Part shown: positions 25,817 to 34,856 of the stretch, piece after piece
How positions within the stretch are numbered: the first letter of the stretch is position 1
How the letters are laid out: each line of letters opens with the position of its first letter
Source: Pseudogemmobacter lacusdianii
GTDB lineage: Bacteria; Pseudomonadota; Alphaproteobacteria; Rhodobacterales; Rhodobacteraceae
NCBI RefSeq assembly: GCF_030848395.1
Contig: NZ_JAVDBT010000005.1
Coordinates: 1-64,000, forward strand
DNA length: 64,000 nucleotides
Direction: 5' to 3'
Notes under the pieces: model-generated
The model's database searches: none
Told to the model about the DNA's origin: nothing
What the model saw: only the letters and a program-made list of their open reading frames with translations
Program-made: the position numbers and the translations under genes

Positions 25817-27274
25817 GTGAGTAGCCCTGATACCCAACCGCCCTCGCTTTACGCTGCGCGCGAACCGATCTTTCCGCGCCGGGTAAAGGGGGCGTTTCGC
25901 AATTTGAAGTGGTGGATCATGGCGGTGACGCTGGGGATCTACTACATCACACCGTGGTTGCGTTGGGACCGCGGGCCAAGCCTGCCAGACCAAGCCGTGC
26001 TGGTCGATATCGCGCATCGGCGGTTCTTCTTCTTCATGATCGAGATCTGGCCGCAGGAGTTTTACTTCGTCGCCGGCCTTTTGATCATGGCGGGGCTGGG
26101 GCTCTTCCTTTTCACCAGCGCCTTGGGCCGGGTTTGGTGCGGCTATGCCTGCCCACAGACCGTCTGGACCGATCTTTTCATCCTTGTCGAGCGCTGGGTC
26201 GAGGGTGACCGCAACGCCCGCATTCGGCTGCACCGCAAGGAGTGGGATCTGGAAAAGGCCCGCAAACGTGCAGTGAAATGGACGCTTTGGCTGTTGATCG
26301 CTGCCGCGACCGGCGGCGCTTGGATCTTCTATTTCACCGATGCACCGCAGCTTTTGCATGATCTTTTGCATCTGCAAGCGCATCCGGTGGCTTGGATCAC
26401 CCTGTTTGTGTTGACCGCCACCACCTTCATCTTCGGCGGCTTTGCCCGCGAGCAAATTTGCATCTACGCCTGCCCTTGGCCGCGCATCCAAGCCGCGATG
26501 ATGGATGAGGATACGCTGACCATCGGCTACCGCGACTGGCGGGGCGAGCCGCGCGGCAAGCAAAAGACCGAAGGCACCGGCGATTGCATCGACTGCATGG
26601 CTTGCGTCAACGTCTGCCCAATGGGCATCGACATCCGCGATGGCCAGCAACTGGCCTGCATCACCTGCGGGCTTTGCATCGATGCCTGCAACGACATGAT
26701 GGACAAGATCGACCGCCCGCGCGGGCTGATCGGCTACCTCGCCCTGACCGATGAGACGGCCGAGCGCGCAGGCAAAAAGCCGATCTCGGTCTGGAAGCAT
26801 GTGCTGCGTCCGCGCACGCTGCTTTACACCGCGCTTTGGGCGACGGTGGGGGTGGGCCTTGTGGTCGCCTTGTTCCTACGCAGCGAGATTGACTTCAACG
26901 TCACCCCGATCCGCAACCCGACCTTTGTGACGCTTTCGGATGGGGCGATCCGCAACAGCTATGACCTGCGGCTGCGCAACAAGCATGGCGAGGCGCATTG
27001 GTTTGAAATCTCGGCCAGCTCTGACGCTGGACCGTTCAAAATGGCCTTGGAAGGCGAGCCGGGGCTGCGGCTGAAGGTTCCAGCCAATGAAACCAAAGCG
27101 GTGCGGCTTTATATCACCGCCCCCGCTGGCAGCTCGGCCGCCACCACGCCGCGCATTCCTTTGCGGATTTGGGTTGAGGATCTGGGCGACCAGCCGGGAT
27201 CTGAGGTGACAGCGCCGCAGCCCGCGCGCGAGCGCGTTGCACAAGACACCATCTTTAATGGCAGAGGACACTGA
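25817..27274 (+). CDS. ccoG: Cytochrome c oxidase accessory protein CcoG (RdxB)
   Basis: 485-residue membrane ferredoxin-like protein with about five helices and two 4Fe-4S motifs, CIDCMACVNVCPMG and CITCGLCIDACND. CcoG takes part in reducing copper(II) for cbb3 CuB assembly. An IgE-like FixG C-terminal domain follows residue 350. The start is GTG at 25817. It is first of the ccoGHIS (rdxBHIS) operon. Confidence 0.95.
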   Translation: MSSPDTQPPSLYAAREPIFPRRVKGAFRNLKWWIMAVTLGIYYITPWLRWDRGPSLPDQAVLVDIAHRRFFFFMIEIWPQEFYFVAGLLIMAGLGLFLFTSALGRVWCGYACPQTVWTDLFILVERWVEGDRNARIRLHRKEWDLEKARKRAVKWTLWLLIAAATGGAWIFYFTDAPQLLHDLLHLQAHPVAWITLFVLTATTFIFGGFAREQICIYACPWPRIQAAMMDEDTLTIGYRDWRGEPRGKQKTEGTGDCIDCMACVNVCPMGIDIRDGQQLACITCGLCIDACNDMMDKIDRPRGLIGYLALTDETAERAGKKPISVWKHVLRPRTLLYTALWATVGVGLVVALFLRSEIDFNVTPIRNPTFVTLSDGAIRNSYDLRLRNKHGEAHWFEISASSDAGPFKMALEGEPGLRLKVPANETKAVRLYITAPAGSSAATTPRIPLRIWVEDLGDQPGSEVTAPQPARERVAQDTIFNGRGH

Positions 27275-27275
27275 C

Positions 27276-27728
27276 ATGGCCGAGATCACAGGACGCAAAG
27301 TGGCAGCGGTGATGTGCGGTGCCTTTGCCATCATCATCGGTGTCAATCTGGTGATGGCCTTCCAAGCTGTCAGTACATTCCCCGGGCTTGAGGCCAAAAA
27401 CACCTATGTGGCGAGCCAAGAGTTCGACCAGCGCCGCGACGCACAAGAGGCTTTGGGTTGGACGGTCACGCCAACCACCGCGCCCGGCCTTGTGACCTTG
27501 TCGATCACCGATGCCGCAGGGGCTCCGGTCGAGGTTGGCGCGATGGATGTGCTGATCGGTCGCCCGACCTCGGCCCAAGATGATGTGACACCGGTCTTCA
27601 CTTACGCAGGCGGCGTTTATGAGGCGCCGGTCAATTTGGGCACGGGGCAATGGATGGTGAAGCTGACCGCCTTTGCCAAAGATGGCACCCGCTTTGAGCA
27701 GCGCTTCAACTTCTACGTTAAGGGCTAA
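27276..27728 (+). CDS. ccoH: cbb3 oxidase assembly protein CcoH (FixH/RdxH)
   Basis: 150 residues with one N-terminal membrane helix (about 8-27, VMCGAFAIIIGVNLVMAF) and a periplasmic beta domain beginning ASQEFDQRRDAQEALGW, the FixH signature. It is needed for cbb3 assembly and stays associated with the complex. ATG 27276 has GAGG 8 bases before it and lies one base after the ccoG stop; an alternative ATG at 27258 overlaps ccoG. Confidence 0.92.
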   Translation: MAEITGRKVAAVMCGAFAIIIGVNLVMAFQAVSTFPGLEAKNTYVASQEFDQRRDAQEALGWTVTPTTAPGLVTLSITDAAGAPVEVGAMDVLIGRPTSAQDDVTPVFTYAGGVYEAPVNLGTGQWMVKLTAFAKDGTRFEQRFNFYVKG

Positions 27729-27732
27729 GGCC

Positions 27733-29949
27733 ATGTCGCTTGCAGAACCCGATCACGGCAGCTTTGGCGGCGGGCTTTCGGCCTGTCCGGCCTGTGTGGC
27801 AGCCCCTTCGGCGGAACGCATTGCCCAGATCAGGGCGCAAAAGCCGGCGCGGATCATGCTGTCTTTGCCGGCAGCCCATTGCGCCGCTTGTATCTCGACC
27901 GTTGAGGCGGCGCTGGCGCGGGCGCCCGGCGTCACCTCGGCCCGGCTGAACCTGACACAAAAGCGCGCTTTGGTGGAAGCCGAGCCACAGGTCACGCCCG
28001 ATGATCTGATCGCGGTGCTGAAATCGGTGGGCTATGAGGCTTATGAGCTGGACGCGGGGGCTCTCTCGGCCACCGAAGCCGACCGCACCGCGCGCGATCT
28101 CTTGATGCGGCTGGGCGTGGCGTTCTTCTCGATGATGAACGTCATGCTGCTCTCGGTTGCCGTGTGGTCAGGGGCTGATGCGGCGACGCGCGATATGTTC
28201 CACTGGCTTTCCGGTGCGATCGCGCTGCCGACGGTGATCTTCAGCGGACAGCCCTTCTTCCGCTCGGCTTGGGCCTCGCTGCGGGTGGGGCGGGTGGGGA
28301 TGGATGTGCCGATCTCATTGGCGCTGATCCTTGCCTCGGGGATCTCGCTTTATGAGACGATCCATTCCGGCCATCACGCCTATTTCGATGCCGCCGTGAT
28401 GCTGTGTTTCTTCCTGCTGATCGGGCGGTACTTGGACTATCGCACGCGCGCCATTGCCCGCTCGGCCGCTGAAGAGCTGGCGGCATTAGAGGTGCCCCGC
28501 AGCATCGTTTTGCGCGACGGGGTTGAGGTGATGACCCCCACCGCCGAGGTTAGCCCCGGCGATCTGGTGTTGGTGCGGCCCGGTGCGCGGGTGCCGGTGG
28601 ATGGGGTGGTCACACAAGGCACGTCAGAGCTGGATCGCAGCTTGTTGACGGGCGAAAGCCTGCCGGTCTTCGCCGAGGAGGGGGCCGAGGTTTCGGCGGG
28701 TGAGGTCAATCTGACTGGGCCTTTGGTGCTGCGCGTGACGGCGGCGGGCAAGGATTCAAGCCTGCACCGCATGGCTGATCTGGTCGCTGTGGCCGAGGCC
28801 GCCAAGACCCGCTACACCAGCCTCGCCGAGCGCGCCTCGGGCTATTACTCGTCTTTGGTGCATGTGTTGTCCTTCGCCGCCTTGGCCTTTTGGATGTGGC
28901 AGACCGACGGCGATGTGCGCTACGCGGTGAATATCTCGGCGGCGGTGCTGATCATCACCTGCCCCTGCGCTTTGGGGCTGGCGGTGCCTGCCGTGGTGAC
29001 CGCAGCCTCGGGGCGGCTGTTCCGCAAAGGGCTATTGATCAAGCAAGGCACGGCTTTAGAGCGGTTGGCCGAGGTGGACACGGTGGTCTTTGATAAGACC
29101 GGCACGCTGACCCTTGGCACGCCCGAGCCGACCAATCTTGAGACGCATTCGCCGCGGGCGCTGTCACTGGCTTTGGCCTTGGCCGAGGCGTCGTCGCACC
29201 CCTTGGCACGGTCTCTGACCGATGCTGCCCGCGCGCGTGGCATTGTCCCGGCAGCGGTCGAGGCTCTGCGCGAAGTGCCGGGCTATGGGATTGAGGGGCA
29301 TTGGCAGGGCCAGACGCTGCGACTTGGCCGTGCGGCTTGGTGCGGCGCCGATCCGGCCTTGGTTGCTGAGACCGCAACATGGCTTTCGCTGGGGGAGGGG
29401 GCCGCACCTTTGGCCTTTACCTTCACTGACCGCCCGCGCCCCGGTGCAGATCTGGCCGTCTCGGCGCTGATCAAAGCGGGCAAGCGGGTGATCCTGCTGT
29501 CGGGCGATGCCGAGGCGGCAGTGCGCGCCACGGCCGAGCGGTTGGGGATCAGCGAATGGGCCTCGGGGCAGTTGCCGGCCGAGAAGTCGGCGCGGGTCTC
29601 TGGGCTGATGGCCGAGGGGCACCGGGTGTTGATGGTGGGTGACGGTCTGAATGACACGGCTGCATTGGCAGCGGCGCATGTCTCGATCTCGCCCGCTTCG
29701 GCGCTGGATGCGGCCCGCGTTGCCTCGGACATCGTGCTTTTGGGCCAAGACATGGCCCCGATCGCAGATGCGGTGCGCATTTCTGGCCAAGCCAGCCGCC
29801 GAATCGTTGAGAATTTCATGATTTCGGGCGGCTATAACGTGGTCGCAGTGCCGCTTGCATTGGTCGGGATGGCGACACCACTTGCCGCTGCGCTGGCTAT
29901 GTCTTTGTCCTCGATCACCGTCTCGTTGAACGCATTAAGGCTGAAATAA
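27733..29949 (+). CDS. ccoI: Copper-transporting P1B-type ATPase CcoI (FixI/RdxI)
   Basis: 738-residue copper pump needed for cbb3 oxidase assembly. Visible in order: an extra N-terminal CPAC, an HMA domain with AAHCAACIST, eight membrane helices, the ion-binding CPC (Cys410-Pro-Cys412), the phosphorylated aspartate Asp454 in DKTGTLT, and the hinge GDGLNDTAAL. FixI-type ATPases export copper to the periplasm for oxidase metallation rather than for detoxification. It ends overlapping ccoS by one base (TAATG). Confidence 0.95.
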   Translation: MSLAEPDHGSFGGGLSACPACVAAPSAERIAQIRAQKPARIMLSLPAAHCAACISTVEAALARAPGVTSARLNLTQKRALVEAEPQVTPDDLIAVLKSVGYEAYELDAGALSATEADRTARDLLMRLGVAFFSMMNVMLLSVAVWSGADAATRDMFHWLSGAIALPTVIFSGQPFFRSAWASLRVGRVGMDVPISLALILASGISLYETIHSGHHAYFDAAVMLCFFLLIGRYLDYRTRAIARSAAEELAALEVPRSIVLRDGVEVMTPTAEVSPGDLVLVRPGARVPVDGVVTQGTSELDRSLLTGESLPVFAEEGAEVSAGEVNLTGPLVLRVTAAGKDSSLHRMADLVAVAEAAKTRYTSLAERASGYYSSLVHVLSFAALAFWMWQTDGDVRYAVNISAAVLIITCPCALGLAVPAVVTAASGRLFRKGLLIKQGTALERLAEVDTVVFDKTGTLTLGTPEPTNLETHSPRALSLALALAEASSHPLARSLTDAARARGIVPAAVEALREVPGYGIEGHWQGQTLRLGRAAWCGADPALVAETATWLSLGEGAAPLAFTFTDRPRPGADLAVSALIKAGKRVILLSGDAEAAVRATAERLGISEWASGQLPAEKSARVSGLMAEGHRVLMVGDGLNDTAALAAAHVSISPASALDAARVASDIVLLGQDMAPIADAVRISGQASRRIVENFMISGGYNVVAVPLALVGMATPLAAALAMSLSSITVSLNALRLK

Positions 29950-30107
29950 TGGACGTTTTGGGTATCCTTATTCCGGTGTCTTTGTTCCTTGGTTCTCTGG
30001 GCTTGATCTTCTTCGTCTGGGCCATGCGCAATCGCCAATATGACGACCCAGAAGGCGATGCCAATCGCATCCTGACGCAGGATTGGGACGATCGCCCGAT
30101 GCCATAA
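29949..30107 (+). CDS. ccoS: cbb3 oxidase assembly protein CcoS
   Basis: 52-residue single-helix protein: MDVLGILIPVSLFLGSLG leads into a membrane segment ending FFVWAMRNRQYDD, followed by an acidic tail that finishes in DWDDRPMP. The aromatic/charged FVWAMRNRQYDD stretch is the CcoS/FixS signature. It is needed to insert haem b and CuB into the oxidase. The ATG shares its A with the ccoI stop. Confidence 0.93.
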   Translation: MDVLGILIPVSLFLGSLGLIFFVWAMRNRQYDDPEGDANRILTQDWDDRPMP

Positions 30108-30170
30108 TCCGCTTATGGGGCGGGGCTGGGCCAAGGGGCTTGCGCCAAACGGGCCGCGTTTGGCCAAAGA

Positions 30171-30205
30171 AAAACCCGAAGCGGGTCAGCCGCTTCGGGT
30201 TTTTT
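30171..30205. terminator. Bidirectional terminator between ccoS and the carboxypeptidase gene
   Basis: AAAACCCGAAGCGG (30171-30184) pairs with CCGCTTCGGGTTTT (30190-30203) around GTCAG. A-rich and T-rich flanks serve both convergent genes. Confidence 0.9.
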
Positions 30206-30236
30206 CATGCAGGTTTTTGTCGCGAAGGGTCGGGGG

Positions 30237-32285
30237 TTAGCCGCCAATCGTCTCACAAGGCACGCCGCGCGCCTTCATCCGGCGGCAAGCAAGATTTGCC
30301 TGATCCGACGTCAGCCCCATGAAGTTGGCGTGATAGGCATTGCCCGATTGCGAGATCTTGCGCAGACCGTCGTTCAGCGTGGCGCTTTCCACCAAAGCCA
30401 GCTTCAAAAGCTCGCGCTCTGCCTGCGGGCGCGAGTTGTATTTGCCGATGTTCACCCCGAAATGCCGCCCGCCCGAGGTCGATTTCGAGATCACCACCAG
30501 CTCTTCTTCCGGCACTTCCGCAGCGGCCAAGGCGACCTCTTCGGCGGGAGCGGATTCAAAGATTGGCGCGTTGCGGGTGGGTTTGGCAGCCTCTGCCGCC
30601 AGGGCTACCTCAGGGGCCGAGGTGACGGCGGCGACGGTTTGCACCGCTTCAATGCGCGGGGTTTCCATTGCCGGGGCCTCGATCATCGTCTCGATCCTGG
30701 GCTCGATTGCAGGGTCTGCAGCGGCCAGTTCAACGGTCTCTGCGACAGGCGGAGCGACGGGTTCAGTGACCAGCTCAAAGGGCAGCTCTTCAGCCAGTTG
30801 CGCTTCAGCCAGCTGCACTTCGGCTGCCGGGGGGGCATCGGGGGCAAGGCTCTCGGGCCGCGCTGCGGGGCGCAGACCGGCCAGCGTCGGGTCCGTTGCA
30901 AGCTCTGGCGCCGTTTCGCCAGCAGGATCAGCCGCGGCCAGAGCCACAGCCTGCGCGTCAAGTGTGCCTTCGGCGGCGGATTCTCCGATCTGTGGTGCTT
31001 CAATCACCGGGGCGAGATTGGCGTCCAAAGCGGCCAGGGCCAAAGCTTGCGCTTCAAGCGAAGCCGGAGGCGGCGGGGGCGCTTCAGAGGCGGCAACAGC
31101 GAGAGCGGGCTCTTCCACAGCTGCGGCTTCGGTGGCGCCATTTTCCATCGCAAAGGCCTGCGCATCCAGCGTGCCGGCGGGCGGCGGCTCTGCCATCGCT
31201 TCGCCCAAGGCATCCTCGACGCTGGCGGCAATCGCCAAGGCAACGGCGTCGGGCACGATCTCTTCAGGCGCAGCTTCGGCCACCATCACCGGCGCGGCAG
31301 CCGCGGGGCGGATCTTCGGACGTGGCGAGCTGAGCACGCCCCCCGAGACGCGGATGGTTTTGCCAGCACCGCCCTCGGCATCGGGCACATCGATCTCGGC
31401 CGGCGCTTGCGCGATCAGCGCCTCTTCAGGCACCGGGGCAGCATCGGGCCGCCGCTCGCGGGCATTGTTGGGGGCGGCATCGAAGCCGATATCCATCAGT
31501 TCGCGCATCTTGGCATTGCGCTGTGCGGTCGAGGTGCCGCCAAACACGGTTGCAATGATGCGCTTCTTGCCGCGCTGCGCCGAGGCGGTCAGGTTAAAGC
31601 CCGCAGCGACCGTATAGCCGGTTTTGATCCCGTCCGCGCCTTCATAGGCATCAAGGAAGCGGGTGTTGGTGTTGTTCACCTTGGCAATGCCCGCATCGGC
31701 GCTCCGGCGCGAGAAGATGTTGTAATATTGCGGGAAGTCATAAAAGAGGTGTCGGCCCAGCAGGTTCATATCGCGCGCACTGGACAGATGACCTTCCTGC
31801 GTCAGCCCGTGGGCATTCTTGAAGGTCGTGTTCTTCATCCCAATCGCCCGAGCGGTTTTGGTCATCCGCTTGGCAAAGGCTTCGTGGTTGCCGCTGATAT
31901 GGTCGCCCAAAGCCGCAGCGGCATCATTGGCAGATTTGACCGCAGCGGCCCGGATCAGATAGCGCACGGCGATCTTTTGCCCGGCCTTCAGCCCCAGCCG
32001 CGACGGCGGTTGCGAGGCGGCATATTTCGACACGGTGATCCGGTCGTCCAAGCTCAGCCGCCCGGCCTCGATCTCTTGGAAGACGACGTAAAGCGTCATC
32101 ATCTTGGTGAGAGAGGCGGGGTGCAATCTGGTGTCAGCGTTGCGCTCGTAAAGCACTTTGCCCGAACGGGCGTCCATCACGATCGCCGCATAGGGCGCGG
32201 CCTGAGCCGGATGCGACAGGACAAACGCCGACAGTGCGACGACCATTAAAAGATTACGGGTTAACCGTTCGAGAAGCGATGCCAC
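30237..32285 (-). CDS. Penicillin-binding D-alanyl-D-alanine carboxypeptidase with SPOR domain
   Basis: 682 residues. The signal peptide is about 1-29 (VLSHPAQAA). The peptidase S11 domain carries all three motifs: S58-x-x-K61 in ASLTKMM, S118-A-N120, and K221-T-G223. It trims D-Ala from peptidoglycan stem peptides in the periplasm. From about residue 280 to 600 there is an acidic alanine-rich linker with at least three copies of a L[DE]AQA(x)A(L/M) unit. The last 75 residues (GGRHFGVNIGKYNSRPQAERELLK onward) are a SPOR domain, which binds denuded glycan at the septum. This family member is common in Rhodobacterales; the long repetitive linker is not. Confidence 0.92.
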   Translation of the reverse strand: MASLLERLTRNLLMVVALSAFVLSHPAQAAPYAAIVMDARSGKVLYERNADTRLHPASLTKMMTLYVVFQEIEAGRLSLDDRITVSKYAASQPPSRLGLKAGQKIAVRYLIRAAAVKSANDAAAALGDHISGNHEAFAKRMTKTARAIGMKNTTFKNAHGLTQEGHLSSARDMNLLGRHLFYDFPQYYNIFSRRSADAGIAKVNNTNTRFLDAYEGADGIKTGYTVAAGFNLTASAQRGKKRIIATVFGGTSTAQRNAKMRELMDIGFDAAPNNARERRPDAAPVPEEALIAQAPAEIDVPDAEGGAGKTIRVSGGVLSSPRPKIRPAAAAPVMVAEAAPEEIVPDAVALAIAASVEDALGEAMAEPPPAGTLDAQAFAMENGATEAAAVEEPALAVAASEAPPPPPASLEAQALALAALDANLAPVIEAPQIGESAAEGTLDAQAVALAAADPAGETAPELATDPTLAGLRPAARPESLAPDAPPAAEVQLAEAQLAEELPFELVTEPVAPPVAETVELAAADPAIEPRIETMIEAPAMETPRIEAVQTVAAVTSAPEVALAAEAAKPTRNAPIFESAPAEEVALAAAEVPEEELVVISKSTSGGRHFGVNIGKYNSRPQAERELLKLALVESATLNDGLRKISQSGNAYHANFMGLTSDQANLACRRMKARGVPCETIGG

Positions 32286-32496
32286 GTCGCCTGTCCCTTA
32301 TGCCTGTAAGCGGGCCCCATTCGCTGAGACCTCATTTCTGCCAAGCTCACGCTAGCACAGGGTGTGCATTGGGAAAACCAGTAATTTCCAAGGGGTTTTG
32401 GGCTTGACTTCATCCAGTGGCCGAACTGCCGCAGGTTCGTTTTGGGCGGGGAAGATGTGGGGGCAGGTCGTCGTTGCCCCGCAAACTATGGGGGAA

Positions 32497-33189
32497 TCAC
32501 CTAGTGCTGCGCACGAACTCGGGCAGGGTAGAAAGGTCAGCCATGCTGGCATAGCGCGGATGGCCTTGCGGCTCATCGGCGGATTCCAGCGCCCATGTCA
32601 CCCCATGTGGCACATAGACGCCGAAGCCCCCGGCCTCGATTGCCGGAATCACATCAGATTTTAGCGAATTGCCGACCATCAGCGCCTGCTCGGGGCCGGT
32701 TCCATGCCGGGCGAAGACGTTTTGATAGGTTTGGGCCGTCTTATCTGAGACGATTTCCACCGCATGAAAGAGATCCCCCAGACCCGATTGGGCCAGTTTG
32801 CGCTCTTGATGCAGCAAGTCACCCTTGGTGATCAGCACGATTCGGTGGCTTTGGGCCAAAGCTTCCACCGCGTCGCGGGCATGGGGCAACAACTCGACCG
32901 GATGGTCCAGCATCGCACGACCCGAGCCAAGGATTTCTGAGATCACCGAAGCGGGAACGCGCCCTTCGGTCACCTCGATCGCGGTTTCGATCATCGAAAG
33001 GGTGAAGCCTTTGACGCCAAAACCGTAAGCGCCGATGTTGCGCCGCTCTGCCTCAAGCAGCCGCTCGGACAAGTGCTGAGGTTCGGCATGATCGCGCAAG
33101 AGATCGGCAAAGCGTTCTTGCGTCAGGCGGAAATAGGCCTCGTTTTGCCAAAGCGTGTCGTCGGCATCAAAGCCGATGGTGGTCAGCAT
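32497..33189 (-). CDS. HAD-superfamily hydrolase
   Basis: 230 residues with the HAD motifs in order: I, FDADDTLWQNE (nucleophile D-x-D near residues 7-9); II, IVLITKGD; III, lysine in KLAQSGLGDLF; IV, MVGNSLKSDVIPA. The helical cap between motifs I and II resembles YjjG-like phosphatases. The substrate is unknown, probably a small phosphorylated metabolite. ATG 33189 begins the conserved strand MLTTIGFDADDTLW. It is divergent from clpS. Confidence 0.88.
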   Translation of the reverse strand: MLTTIGFDADDTLWQNEAYFRLTQERFADLLRDHAEPQHLSERLLEAERRNIGAYGFGVKGFTLSMIETAIEVTEGRVPASVISEILGSGRAMLDHPVELLPHARDAVEALAQSHRIVLITKGDLLHQERKLAQSGLGDLFHAVEIVSDKTAQTYQNVFARHGTGPEQALMVGNSLKSDVIPAIEAGGFGVYVPHGVTWALESADEPQGHPRYASMADLSTLPEFVRSTR

Positions 33190-33405
33190 CTGGAGCGCTC
33201 CCTTTGGCAACGGCTGCGGCAGCTTTGCTCTTTGCCTTTCGCAAGCGTGCCTTGCAATCCCGCCCCTTTTCGTCGGCCCAAAATGGTCTATATTCTTGCC
33301 TGATCTTTCCGACGGTCGGTCCCATCGCGGGCCCGGTCGCGGCGTGCCAATTTCTGCCATGTGCTGCAGCCAAGCCGTGCTGCCCGTGACCGCCGTTACA
33401 GCCTT

Positions 33406-33825
33406 ATGGAGCTAGCCTTGACCCTGCGCCCTGTCAGACTGACGAAGACCAGGCTGACCCAAGCCCGCCGCACACTTCCTTGGACGGCTGCGGCTGAAGG
33501 CGATGATGCGCCAGGTGCGCCGGGCAATGGGCAAGACACCTCGCTACTGGCCAAGCCCAAGCCGAAGACGCAGCGGCCTCCGATGTATAAGGTCTTGCTT
33601 TTGAACGATGATTACACGCCGATGGAATTCGTCGTGCATATCCTTGAGCGGTTCTTCGGCCTGACCCATGCGCAGTCTTTCGACATTATGCTGACGGTGC
33701 ATAAGAAGGGTCTTGCGGTGGTCGGCGTCTTCAGTTTCGAGGTGGCCGAGACCAAAGTGGCGCAGGTGATGGATTTCGCCCGCCGCCATCAGCACCCGCT
33801 GCAATGCACGATGGAAAAGGAATAG
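33406..33825 (+). CDS. clpS: ATP-dependent Clp protease adaptor ClpS
   Basis: ClpS delivers N-degron proteins to ClpAP. The conserved core is complete: [53 protein letters not shown] and CTMEKE at the C-terminus. The core begins around residue 54 from ATG 33406; the leader is longer than the family norm (about 105-115 residues) and has no good ribosome site, so the true start may be a downstream TTG or CTG. It is divergent from the HAD hydrolase. Confidence 0.92.
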   Translation: MELALTLRPVRLTKTRLTQARRTLPWTAAAEGDDAPGAPGNGQDTSLLAKPKPKTQRPPMYKVLLLNDDYTPMEFVVHILERFFGLTHAQSFDIMLTVHKKGLAVVGVFSFEVAETKVAQVMDFARRHQHPLQCTMEKE

Positions 33826-33840
33826 GGCCGCGCGGCCCTA
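33823..33840. repeat. 18-bp perfect palindrome spanning the clpS stop
   Basis: TAGGGCCGCGCGGCCCTA starts with the clpS stop codon and ends 9 bases before the next gene. It can fold as a hairpin with a minimal loop and may stabilise or end the clpS message. Confidence 0.6.
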
Positions 33841-33849
33841 GGGTAAAAC

Positions 33850-34830
33850 ATGCAATCCGAACGACTTGAACGGGCGCTACAGGATGGTCTGTGGGCGCTG
33901 CCCGAGGGCAGAACCGCGGTCTATCGGCCGCGGATCGGGGATGATCTCTCGGCCTTGCCGAAAGAGCGCGTCGTCGTGTTGACCGGCTTCAAGCCCGATC
34001 ACGACCATTTCGCCGCCCTTGGCTATGCGGTGGAGCCGGCCGCGCCTTACGCGGCGGCGCTGGTCTGTCTGCCACGGGCCCGCGCCCATGCCCGCTCTTT
34101 GCTGGCCGAGGCTTCGGCGGCAGTGGTCCCCGGCGGATCAGTGGTGTTTGATGGCCAAAAGACTGATGGGGTTGAGGCGATTATCAAGGAATTGCGTGGG
34201 CTTGTGGCTTTGGGTGAGGTTTTGTCCAAAGCCCATGGCAAGCTGGCAAGCTTCCCCGCTGGGCCAGAGCTGGCCCATTGGTCAGGCCAAGAAAGCCAGA
34301 TCGAAGACGGTTTTGTCACCCTGCCGGGTGTTTTCTCGGCGGATGCGGCAGACCGTGGCTCGATGCTGCTCGCCAGCCTTTTACCCGCCAAGCTGGGTCC
34401 AAAGGTGGTCGATTTGGGGGCGGGTTGGGGGTACCTCAGCCGCCAAATCTTGGCGCGGGACGGCGTCAAACGGTTGGATCTGGTTGAGGCGGAGCGCGAT
34501 GCGCTGGATTGTGCGCGGCGCAATGTCGATGACCCACGGGCGCAATTCCATTGGGCTGATGCGCTGAAATTCCGGCCCGAGTCGCTGGTGGAGACCGTGG
34601 TGATGAACCCGCCCTTCCACACCACCCGCACCGCCGAGCCGACGCTGGGGCTGGCCTTCATCGCCGCCGCGCGCAAGATGATGGCGCCCGATGGCGTGCT
34701 ATATATGGTCGCAAACCGCCATCTGCCCTATGATGATGCGCTTGAGGCCGCCTTCCTGACGGTTGAACAAATCGGTGCGGACAGTGCCTTTCGAGTGATG
34801 CGGGCGGCAAAGCCTCGGCGGAAGAGCTGA
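33850..34830 (+). CDS. RsmC-like 16S rRNA guanine-N2 methyltransferase
   Basis: 326 residues with a degenerate N-terminal methyltransferase-like half and an active C-terminal half, the two-domain design of RsmC/RsmD-like enzymes. SAM-binding motif I is VVDLGAGWGYLSRQIL and the catalytic motif IV is VVMNPPFHTTR, where NPPFH is typical of guanine-N2 methyltransferases acting on 16S rRNA. It lies 24 bases downstream of clpS and 26 upstream of the SDR gene. The exact rRNA position (G1207 in E. coli) is by homology. Confidence 0.88.
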   Translation: MQSERLERALQDGLWALPEGRTAVYRPRIGDDLSALPKERVVVLTGFKPDHDHFAALGYAVEPAAPYAAALVCLPRARAHARSLLAEASAAVVPGGSVVFDGQKTDGVEAIIKELRGLVALGEVLSKAHGKLASFPAGPELAHWSGQESQIEDGFVTLPGVFSADAADRGSMLLASLLPAKLGPKVVDLGAGWGYLSRQILARDGVKRLDLVEAERDALDCARRNVDDPRAQFHWADALKFRPESLVETVVMNPPFHTTRTAEPTLGLAFIAAARKMMAPDGVLYMVANRHLPYDDALEAAFLTVEQIGADSAFRVMRAAKPRRKS

Positions 34831-34856
34831 CACAGAAAAGTTAAGGCAGGGTTATC

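Noticed and set aside
30207-32249. 680-codon open frame on the plus strand
   Set aside because: Antisense to the carboxypeptidase; its regularity mirrors the repetitive Ala/Glu linker of the real protein.
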